Origin: Phalacrocorax aristotelis
Taxonomy: Eukaryota; Chordata; Aves; Suliformes; Phalacrocoracidae
DNA length: 64,000 bases
Assembly: GCF_949628215.1 (NCBI RefSeq)
Contig: NC_134311.1
Location: 62,604,205-62,668,204 of the forward strand
Direction: 5' to 3'
A program made the position numbers and the translations under genes. Positions within the stretch are counted from its first letter, which is position 1, and each line of letters opens with the position of its first letter. The notes beneath the pieces are model-generated. The model worked only from the letters and a program-made list of their open reading frames with translations. It did no database searches and was not told the DNA's origin. This document shows positions 49,401 through 61,400 of this stretch, one piece after another.

Positions 49401-52400
49401 TTACAGAGAATGATTTTTTTGTACCAGGTAAGATATTTAAAATGCAGTAATGAAGCATATATATTATGCATTTAAGATTTTAAAAGCAATTAATTAATTA
49501 CTTTCTCATTTACCTGTTACCACCTCTGTGATATAAGTGAGCAAATGATGTCTGATGTTGCAGGTAGAGGCTCAGGAAGGATCCCTTATGACAAAGTGGC
49601 AAGGAATCCCTTTCCCAGTGATGTTCCTTAATTAGGAGACAGTATCAACACTGGAGAAGAGGAGGAGTGCCCATTAGAGGTATCTCCAACATATATCATA
49701 TGACAGGGAGCTTGCCATAGTCCTGTTTCGCCTATATTGTAATAAGTTCTAGCTGCACCATTTTCAGATCATTCCTATTTCAGTAGCAGTTACAAATGGC
49801 AAACTGTAGACAGACTGGTAAACGTGCTCTTAAGTTTTCCACACACTGTATTGTTTAAATGAAATAGCTCACTCACCATAATTTTTGACTACAATTTTCC
49901 TGTACTTCCTAATCTATCTCAGATTTTAGTCCATAATCTTAGCTCTTCTGTTTTAAACACCCATTAGCTCTCCAGTATGTTTGAGACAAAAATCAGAGAT
50001 ATGCACCTTCTTGGGGTTTATTTTGTGGGTTTGTGCATTTTTAGTTTCCCAGTCACAATAAGCACTGTACTAACAGTTTTACACGTGGTTTGCATGCTAT
50101 TGTTAGGTCCAATAACGTAGAATTGGAGAAGAAAAAAAAGGATAACTTCAAACATTAGTTTTTTAATTACTGTAGCAAGATAGAGATCAAAAAAAGAAAC
50201 ACCTGAGTTGTCCTGTGTTTCAAATAGATTCTGGTCTAATTTGTGGAATCATGGTAACAGACTGTAGCAACAAGAGTAACAACTCAGTGGGTACAGTACA
50301 GATCATAGTTAGTTGAACGAAGTTACTGGTATGAAATTCAACTGATTTAAGTTTGTTCACATAACAGTTGCAGTGGTCTGGCAAAATAATAAGCAGAATA
50401 AACAGTTTAGCTAGTGTATTCCATGTACATTTGACAAAGAGGTCTGCTCAAAACCCAGTATTCCCCTTCTCCGTCCCCCAGCCACTGGCTATCATCAAAT
50501 CTGTTTGTTCATTTTTCTGTAACTGCTGAAGGTCTTTCCTTCCTCGTGTCAGCCAGGCATTCAGAACCCTATTTCAAGACCTGAATGATAAGAAACAAGT
50601 GAAAGTCTATGTAAAACAGTTTATTTAGCTTGGTCATCTCACCAAGAAAAATAAAATATTGTCCTTTCTGGCTGAGCGTTCAAAGCCAGGCAATTTTTGC
50701 TGAGTATGACTGTGTGCAAGACCAAAGCAGATGCTTAACTGGATTGTCATCATAATTCCCTAAGAATCTTCCTGACTACTGCAGTATGAGTACAAACTTA
50801 CAGATGGATGCAGGTGATTCTGAAACTGTGCTATCCATTTTCCTCCATTGCTGCATTTACTTTTAGGCAGAATTTTTGGACTTAAAAACTACTTTTGTCT
50901 CCAGTGTAAAAATTTGGATTTCAAAGCATTGGATGATTAACATCTGCATTAATGACCTAATTTATTTTGTATGGCATTATTATTAATGCTACCTGTAAGT
51001 AGAAATGATACTCAAGCATGTGCTGGTCAGTCAGTAGATAGACTGCAATGTTTGGTCTTGCTCCACTGTGAGCATGGAAACAAGGTTTTAATCTGAACTG
51101 CCCCAGCAGACAGTCTTCAAATGCTCACATGGCCTTATATCTGCAGACACTTCCTGGGAGCGCAGGTGAAAATTTGCCCAAACTATGGTTCACTAGCAGA
51201 CCCATGTAAACTAGAAACCAGCCTAAGAAATCAGGTTTTAAGCATCTGAAGTTCAAGCCCAAGATCTATTAAGCAGTCCTAGTGTAAAATGAGTTATAGC
51301 ACGACACAAAACGCTGTGATCACTAAGAAGCAGGGCACCCAGCAGTTCGATTATTTTGGCAATGTGACTAGTACTCCTAGGAGATAGACAAAGCACATAG
51401 CTAATGCATACAAGTCCAGCTATTACCGATTGTTGTAGTGATGGGGGAAATTCAGTGCTGAAAAAGATTCTGAATCTGTCAGTTTGATCTTTGTTACTTA
51501 GATTAAAATACTGGATGGAAAACGAGCCCAAGAGTCACTCGCACTCTCAATTCTATCAGTAGCGCATCATGAGAATTAGGTATTGAAGATGCAGTGAATC
51601 CAGCCCTAGGGAAGACATATTCTCAAACTGGGGTAGCCCTTCATTAATTGCCTGGGGTGTGTTTACCTTGCTGACTTTATAGTGCTTCAGAGAAATCTGG
51701 TTTAAATATGTTTGCATGGAGCTCTCTGTGGCGTGATCTGTAAGGGTTTGTGAGCCTCTGAGTGTTTTGCTATATTGCTGGATGCTTTCCACAAGCTGAG
51801 CTAGCTCAGGGATCTCCAATTGCTGTTAACACTCTGCAGAATACATATATCCTTATACAGTACCAACAAAGATGATGCTTTAATGATATTACATGTCAGT
51901 GAATTCGTAGACCAGCTGCAGCACTTCCAGAAACAAAATCATGTAAGCATAATCCTTCAAGTATTAAAAGAAGCAGAGCAATGCTATTCCCATGGAGACA
52001 AAAAAATAAATAAATCTTTCGTAGGTGTTACAAGGTGTATGATAGAACAGGAAGTTGCTCTGCCTTTCTTTACACCCTGGCTTGCAAGCGGAACCTCTTA
52101 AACATCTACAGATGTCATTTTTCCTCTAGTAGCGTGAGTGACTTAGTAAGAACAAAAGATGGCTCACAGAGCAAATTATTCCTTCCCAGCATCTACCTGT
52201 TCGGGGACCAATAGATAAACAGCCTCACTGTGGTCAATTCCTGCCTCAAAAATGCTTTCCAGTTAAACTGCTGAGAAGCAGAAAAGCTTCTGTGAGTAAA
52301 TCCTAGATTAACCTAGTAATCTTTGATGGTTGTGGTCTCTTGAGAAGCTTTGCTGGAGTTATATAGTAACCACTGTCTTCATGCATTTTGTACTTCCTGG

Positions 52401-55400
52401 TTAAATACCTGCATTGGCTATGGCCAAAGATAACATAGATTGTCCCATTTCAACATGCAGGTTCATGTTTCTGCCAGTAGACTCCGCAGTACTATTATGT
52501 CGTCTGCATTTTGGCATTGTTTGTTTCTGAGTAAGTTAGTTATTAACGCTGTTTTTCCTCCCTTAGAGTTTAGAATTCTGTTCCCTCAGCTCACAGGGGT
52601 TCTGACACTTGCCTTCTTCATCCACAATTGTGTCATCACACTTCTTCAAAATAACAGGAATCAAGAAAACAATGTAAGTAATTTCACAACTGTGCTGATT
52701 TGTATCTAGATTGCCAGGCAGCACTAACTTTTTCCTGTCTGCTTCTCTTGAAATCTATCCAGGGACTGTAACAGCTTCAGAAAATTTAACTCGCTCCTGT
52801 GATCTGATAAGAAACCAGTTATACATACTTTTCACTGGCTACCAAAAAGTAACAGATGCGTTACAAATCTATTCAAATTAAAGCCTTGAAGAGCGTCCCA
52901 GACTTATTTGTGGTCAGGCTGGCATCAGATGGCCAAATGACACACAAGAGGCAGAAGGCTTGACGATGTTGCAAGACTTTAGAAAAACTGACCAATTTTA
53001 GAATGAAAAATGTTGCAGAATATTGGGCATGGGATTGATTTTAGCAGAGTACTGAACAATAGTGTTGGTGTGTATATAATATCTTTTCTCAGAGTTGCTT
53101 CAGTAGTTTTGTGTCGCAATACAAGTCAAGGTTCATAGGGAAACCTGACCCTATTTAGGAAATCCTCAAAATTGAAGCCTGGATTGGGAACCTTTGTGAT
53201 ATGTAGCCTTTGGACTGGTCTTTTGCCCTTGAAAAAGCTATGTACTGCTTATCCAGATGGAACTGGATAAAATGGAGTTGACATGATACAGAGTTAGAGT
53301 CCTAGAGTACATATTTACTGTAATTATTTTGATTATTTAATTTTTTCCTCCATACTTCCCAGGATTCTTGTCCAGCTTCATTAAAATCTTGGCTGTAAAT
53401 GTAACTACAATAACATACAAAGATTTTTAAATATTACGTGTATGAAAAACTGGTACAGAATCCTGGAATGGTTGAGGTTGGAAGGGACCTCTGGATGTCA
53501 TCTTGTCCAACTCCCCTGCTCAAGCAAGGCCACCTAGAACTGGTTGCCTACACAACACATCAGATAAAATATATCTGACTTGATATTCAGAGGTGAAGTG
53601 CAGATTGTATGCCAATGCAGTGAGATGACCTTTTGCGTTAGTAATCTGCATAGTTACTTTTTTGTCCCTGTGAACCATGGCCAGCTTGTGAGTGACCACC
53701 TTTGCAAAGGATTCATGAATTCTCCTCCAGGAAAGCTTCTTGGGGTTTATGGGTATTTCTGAGAATAGTTTAACAACTAAAGAGGAGGTTAGTGGAGCTC
53801 TGGAGAAAGAAAACTAAGTAAGTTTCTTCTCAGATTTCTTAAGAAAATCTTACAGTGTGGAAAAGGACAAGATTGCTCTCTCTGTTTAGCTGTGGCTTTC
53901 AAATTCTAAAGGCATGGTCACTCCAGCAGTCATCTCTGTATGCAGAGGTGGCCTAATCCTTCCATGTCACCTTCAAGACTTTTCCTGTGGCTCCATTTAC
54001 ATTGGAGCAAGCAGTCAGCTGCAAAGAGCAGCAGCTGGAACCTTCTCCAGCTTGCTTTTCCTGTGTTAAGGAGGAAGAAACTGCTGCCTGTATTTGAATC
54101 AGCATTTCCAAATGCCCTCCCTGGAGCTTAAGTTGAATTTCCAAGTCAGTCCTAGCATGGATCCCAAGCCCTAGACAAGACTCCCGCATTCCAGAAGGGT
54201 GTTCAACTTGCAGAGGTAAGAGCTCCTTTAAGTATGGCAGGAAAGGTTTGTGATGGAAAACCGAATCTGTGCATAGTTCTTCTAGAAGTTTTATTTGGCT
54301 AGAGGTTTTCTTCCCTGTTTGTAGCTGTACAGGAGCCTTTCACCTAGGACTCAAAGTGCTTTGCAAATGTTAACAAAGCACTGATAACTGTTGAAGAGCT
54401 AACTGTTTTGTGATTGACTCAGCTGCTGAAATAAGTAGGAGGTTTTCATATGTATAGGGGTCTCAATTTTTGCCATAAGTCACTGAACTGAGAGTATTTT
54501 TTCCTATGTATTTACATCAACAAGATGTTTTCTTATATCAGTGTCTCATGATCACTTATAGCAGTATATCATGGGAGTCGAATGGAGATTCCACTGTTTG
54601 CTGGGTCGACCTGTTAACATGTCACTTCCATCAGTGTTCTGTGAAAAGGCACAGAACTTGGCAAGCTGGAAAAGTACTGGTTTAGTTTTGAGCAAAACTT
54701 GCTGGAACTAGTGGTTATAAGAACAACTGTTTGGGGAGGTGGAAAAAGTAAGAGAAACAATAACATTCCTTTTATGGAGTCAGAAATGCAAAACAATTGC
54801 AGCTTCCATTCTGGTCACAGGCATGCATCACTGCCCAGAGCTAAAACGCACATGGAGGAAGGATTCCTCTGGCTGCTATTCCAGTACAGTGTTGTGGGTG
54901 TGAGAAGAGCAGTGCACTGGAGCAAGCCAAATGTAGGCAGCACACCCTGGAGAAGCTCTGTGAGCAGGGTTCTTAGTCGGCAGTTCAGCTGAGCTCCCTG
55001 TTCCGGTCTCACACTGCTGCCCCCTGGTATTTATCAGTGTAAGTTTTTGTGCAGTGCACAATCAGCTGGTTTGGAAACTGATTGTATAGAAAACCCAGCC
55101 ACACAAAAAGGTGATTTCTTGGGGGTTTTGCTTGGGTTTTTTTTTCTGATTCACATGTCTGATCTGGTTCCCTGAGCAGCTGTACAGATGCTGCACAAGC
55201 CCAGAGCATAATCTACAGGCATAAATATGCTAGTGCTGTTTCCTAACCATTGTTTACAGATGTACCTGGGGGAAAGCCTGGGAGTGTAGACATGTTTTTT
55301 GTCCAGGTGGTAACTGCAGAGTGCATAGAACTGTGGATAGTTATTATCTTCTGAGGTATTGAAACCCTGTTCATTCCCTGTAAACAGAGTGAGCATCCAT

Positions 55401-58400
55401 AGATGCTGCCCTACCACTGGTTTCTCTTTCCAGCCAAAGTTACGCACAGCATTATGCATCTCAGTGAAGTACTTTTTTGTCATCCTGTTAAATGTTATTA
55501 CTTGCCCTTGATGCTTGAACTGATGAAGTCTGTTTTTATGATCTGGATCGGAGTCCTGTTGACATATTACAGAAGCAGCATCACTTGTTTGAGGAGTGAC
55601 CAATCTGAAATTAGATGGTCAAAAGGTACTTCTTCTAATGTGGTAATAATTACTAAGCACTGATACAGGCTTCTCCATCCAAGAAGCAGCTCTACAAACT
55701 AGCTTTCACTGTGGTACTGAGGAAGAAAATGAACTATTTTCTCCATGGCATGCAACAGGGAAAACAAGGCCTAAAAGTTACCTGTTCTCTTTAGAGTCAC
55801 ATAGGAGATATCTGTAGATCCACAGAGCCTTCACTGTGCTGCATCCATTCCTGTGCCACAGAATGACAGAATCCCAGGTTGGAAGGGACCTCAGGGATCA
55901 TCTAGTCCAACCTTTCTAGGAAGAGCACAGTCTAGACAAGATGGCCCAGCACTCTGTCCAGCCGAATCTTAAAGGTGTCCGACATGGCCGAGTCAACCAC
56001 TTCCCTGGGGAGATTATTCCAATGGTTGACTGTCCCCACTGGAAAATTTTCCTCTGGTGTCCAGTCGGAATCTCCCCGAGAGCAACTTGTGTCCATTCCC
56101 CCTTGTCCTGTCCATGTGACTCCTTGTAAAAAGGGAATCTCCATCTTCTTTGAAGCTACCCCTTAAGTACTGGTACACAGTGATGAGATCCCCTCTAAGC
56201 CTCCTTTTCTCAAGGCTGAACAAACCCAGTTCTCCTAGCCTATCCTCATATGGCAGCTTCCCAGTCCTCTGATCATCTTGGTGGCCCTTCTCTGGACCCC
56301 TTCCAGCCTGTCCGCATCCTTTTTGTATAGCGGGGACCAGAACTGTACACAGCACTCCAGGTGTGGCCTGACAAGTGCTGAGGAGAGTGGGATGATGACT
56401 TCTTTCTCTCTGCTGGTGATGCCCTTTTTGACACAACCCAGCCTCCTGTTGGCCGCCTTGGCCGCAGCAGCACACTGGTCACTCATGTTGAGCTTCCTGT
56501 CCACCAGGACCCCCAGGTCCCTTTCCACAGAGCTGCTCTCCAGCCAGGTGGATCCCAGTCTGTGCTGCACTCCCACATTATATTTTCCCATGTGCAAGAC
56601 CTTACACTTTTCCTTGCTGAACTTCATAAGGTTCTTGCTGGCCCACTCCTCCAGCCTATCCAGATCTCCCTGCAGAGTGGCTCTCCCTTCTGGAGTGTCT
56701 ACTTCCCCACTCAACTTGGTGTCATCAGCAAACTTCATCAGGCTACACTTGATGTCATTATCCAGATCACTTATGAAGATGTTGAATAACATTGGGCCCA
56801 ATACCGATCCCTGGGGGACTCCACTTCTGACAGGTTACCACTTGGAAAAGGAGCGATTTACCAGCACCCTTCAGGTGCGGCTTGTCAGCCAGTTCCCCAC
56901 CCACTGCACAGACCACTTGTCTAGGCCATAACGCATTAATTTCTCCAGGAGGAGGCTGTGGGGGACTGTGTCAAAGGCCTTGGAGAAGACCAGGTAGACA
57001 ATGTCCATGCCCCATGTTAACCAGGCAAGTCACTTTGTCATAGAAGGCCACCAGGTTAGTCAAGCATGATCTGCCTTTAGTGAAGCCATGTTGTCTTTTC
57101 CCAATCACATGCTACATTTGACTTGTGATGGCCCCAGGAGGATTCGTTCCATAACTTTCCCAGGGATTGAAGTAAGGCTGATGGGCCTATAGTGTCCCAA
57201 ATCCTCCCTCGAGCCTTTCTTGTAGATAGGGGTAACATTTGCCTTCCTCCAGTCCTCTGGGACATCCCCCATTCTCTATGACTTCTCAAAGATTATGGAG
57301 AGTAGCCTTGCAATGATGTCAGCCAGCTCTCTCAACACCCTCAGGTGGATGTTGTCAGGGCCCATTGATTTGTGGGGGTCAAGCCTCTGTAGTAATTCAT
57401 GTAGTAACTCTTCCTTCACTGATGGTGGGTCAGTGTTTGGATCAGTCTGCAATTTTGTTCCCAAAGCCTGGGACCCAAGAGTGCTGGTAAAGACAGAAGT
57501 GAAGAAGGTATTGAGGACCTCTGCCTTTTCAGCGTCATTGGTGATTGACTCTTCTTTTCTGTTTAACAGTGGGCCTATGTTTTCCTTCTTTTTCTTCTTA
57601 TGGTTGACATGTCTGAAGAAACCTTTCTTGTTACTTTTCACATCTACAACCAGTTTCAATTTGAGTTGGGGTTTTGCTTTTCTAACTGCATCTCTGCACA
57701 CTCTGGCAATGCCCTTGTAGTTCTTGACGGATAATCCTCCACTTCTCCATCTCTGGTATGCTTCCCTTTTGGATTTGAGTAGACCCAGGAGGTCATGGTT
57801 GAGCCATGGGGGAACCAGGTCCAGCCTGCGCCTGGATGCTAGTTTATGACTGTAATATAACATCTTGTAATTTCAAGAGTTTTCTTTGTTAGCTCCACCC
57901 GATTTATCAGACTCATCATTTAGGAGGCAGATTGCTGCTGCTGCCAGCCTCAGTCACCCAATTTTCTGTTCTTCAAGAGGCCCATTTAACACTTTGCTCT
58001 GTGCATCTGACCTGAAAAGTTTGTGGTCAGCAGTACTACAGCTAACAGGTGTTTTCTAAGTTCCACCTCGATATCTGCCAGTTAGTTCAGGTGTACTTGA
58101 CAAGGGCTTGGCAGGTGACAATCTGTGATCCTTACGGACTGTGACCTGCATGTTATCTTTGACACTTCCCTTTCACTCTGATCCCCCAAATACTTCTTCC
58201 TTTCAACAATTTTTTCTACATTTGAATCTTAGATTATAAACTCTAGTGCAAGGACTGCCATATTCTTCATGCTTAGGCAGCTTCCACCACAGTGATGTCC
58301 ATTCTAAATATAAACATCTTAATATTAAATTTAAAATAGACAAATGCGATTATTGCTGTGTTACTTGAAGTTAATCCTTTTATCTCTCTCCATGTGTCCT

Positions 58401-61400
58401 TTGGTTTTATCTGGAATTACAGATAAAACAGTCTAAACAGTATTTATAGTCAAGGTCTCTAGGAAGTGAATCTGGGTCTTCTGAAGCGTAATGAACAGTA
58501 ATCAAAAGCACAAACATGCACTGTTGCACAAAGATGACAGTATTATGTGCAGAAGCAGAGGTTAGCAAGGCAGCTGATGGATGTTTGGAAAAACATAAAT
58601 CCATGTTTGGAGTTGCCTTTGTTTCTTGTTGGTTATGGAAATAAAAATCTGGATATTCTTTGTATGGTAACAGCACCTAAAGACAGGGGTCTATTGTGTT
58701 ACATGCTGTAAAGATACATTATAAAATGATCTCAGCAATTAGTTTCAGTACAGACTAAAGCATATACATCCTTAAGAACTGTAGGAATATGAACCGGTTA
58801 ATATAGTCAGAGCTATCTACCCTTAACCAAGTGTAGTCCAAAGGAAGCAGTAAGAATTCTGTTTCAGATTGCTTGCCCTCACAACTGCAAGTGCTTGTCA
58901 CAGCAAAAATAGTTTTACAGTTGGTTCTAGAGCTTAAATATAGGCCGAGTATAAATAACAGCTGCAGGTTACTATGCTGTCTTTATGCATGAAGAATACA
59001 CCTAAAATACCAAATTTAAAGCAAGTGAAAACAGGTTTTGTTGAGATTATGTGCCTTAAAATGGTGTTGGCTGCATTTTGAAACATTGTCCAAGCTCTGT
59101 CTTCAAGAAATGGGAGTCCATGACTCTCTGCCAAACCACTGATTAGTCTGTGGCTCCTGCAATTAATGGAAGTTACTCATAAATACCTATAAGAAATCTG
59201 GATGCTCAGATTTGGTATTCCTACAGTCACTTTTTAGGATGGGCACTGGTGCTTTTGAAGGTGTAGCTGTTATATAAAAACCTGTACAGCTTCTCATGTA
59301 ACTGAGGAGAAACTCTGGGAATAATTTAAAACGCTAGTGCTCAACCTCTGATGGAGGTTGATAGTTGTTACTCAGTGACCAGTGCAAGCAGAGTGAAGAC
59401 TAGAGAAGCATCTTCCCAGCTGCTTGTAACAGGTCAGCAGGAGGAAGAGGTTGCAGCTAGAAGTGTGCAGCTGCTGAGGCATGAGGGCCACCCTGGGGTA
59501 CATGTTAACAGCACATTGTTGTCTGATGAGAAATATCATTGGCCTCTTGCAGGCTGATGGCAAAAAGGCATCAGTCTTCAACCCCAAAAGCACTGGCAAA
59601 ATGAGCAGGAGATTGCCGTTACCTCAATAAAATCAGCTTCCTTCTGAACTTTTCTTGAAATCCCCAATCTGGCGTTTTATACTTTGCACAGGAGACCACC
59701 TTCCCCTCAGAAGACCCCAGAAAAGTACAGGATATGCTACTTTTCTCAGGGAGATAGCATGAAGGGACACTTGGGGAAACATGTCCATGCACAGATGTGA
59801 TCGAGCTTTGTCCGTGCTCACTGAGCTGACTGGAGGCCGTAATTATGATCCTGGTCTGGAAGTCATATAGTCCTTATAATTTGATGCTGTGCCTGAGCTA
59901 CTAAGACTTGCTTCTCAGTCATAGGATAATTAGGGTCATGTATTGAAGCATTACTCGTAATCCTTAAAGAAGCTGATTATTAGCAGCGGCTGAACAAATT
60001 AAAGTAATGAGTGTTTTGTAGTGTAGCATAAGCTTATACAGAGTATAGTTATCTAGTTACTAGAAAAAAAAGGTCTCCCACTTTATTTCCAAAAAAGCCA
60101 GAATTGGCGTAGAAGAATAACTCACTAAGTACATTGCTATGACGTCACTCAGATCTACATGTGGATTCTGCAATTTCATAAAGTAATTGAGTAGATTTGC
60201 TTGTTATTTTCCAATGCTGAATGTTGCTAGAAACTTTAAATTATTCTTCTGTAGTTTTGTATACTTTTTGTATGTTAGATACTTTATAAATTTGGTCAAA
60301 ATTGTCAGTAGTGAACAATGAAGATAAGGTTTAAATCCATATTTAGGTATATGTAATATAGTTAAATATGGGTTTATGTCCCTGGCTTCAGCACTGTCTC
60401 CTAAAAATCTTTGACTTTTATTTAGTGCATTTAGCTGGGGTGTTTATAGAAATTCAGTAATAAAGCAGATAGGCAATTTTAAATGAGAGAGTCATGATAA
60501 AATACAGTGCTAAAGCTAAAGGGCCTATATACCTCTGTGCCTACCTATGCCTTTCTGTTTTGTTTGTGTCTTATTTGTATTTTTTATTTAATGGCTTATT
60601 AGCTGTGTCTTCCATTATCACACCATTCATACAGACGCCTGACATACTAGTTTCTGGTTTGGAGCCAGTGTGTGTGGATCATCCTCGTAGGTTTCAAAGT
60701 AACTTCTTAAAAAATGTCCTTTAGAGTATATCTGCAGTTGGGTAGGCTGGTGACTTTAATTGCAAGGTTTTAGTCCTGAAAATTTAACATATGGCATAGC
60801 TGGGCTTTCTGTCTTCGACAGCTGTCTCTGTGTCCGAAGGCTCTTAGTAGGAATAGGTGAATGTAAGAAAACAGAGGGGGTTTCGTAGTTGTTTTAATAA
60901 CTAGTACATGTTTGTGCATCCACCAATAACATGCTACCTGTTTCTTAGTGCCTTTTCTGTATGGAGATATATACGAAGTACTTGTCTAGCTCCACTTTGG
61001 GGTATCTTTTTGCAGATTTCTGATCTGATCCAGGAGTGGATTTGAAGTTCCCATTCAAGTAATAGGAAGTACAAGTGAAACTGTAAAAGTAATATTGATA
61101 AATACAAAACAGTAATAAATATAGAAGTAACAGTAATAAATGCAGTAGAAATCTTCTCATGAGGTTTTTATTTTGCCTGTTTTGGTGTGTCAGTGCTGGC
61201 CAGAATAAGATTTTATTTTTCCCTCAGGTGAGAGACCTCTCTATTGCATACTTCCTGGTGGGATTAACATATCTGTATGTCGGAGTGATAATTTTTGCAT
61301 CTTTTCCTTCTCCACCGCTATCCAAAGAATGCATTGAACAGGTGAGATACTTTACTGCAGTTTATATTTATCCTTGATTTTTAATAAATAGGTATTAAAA

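Noticed and set aside
56278-56931. 217-codon plus-strand ORF
   Set aside because: Antisense shadow of the CR1 reverse-transcriptase region.
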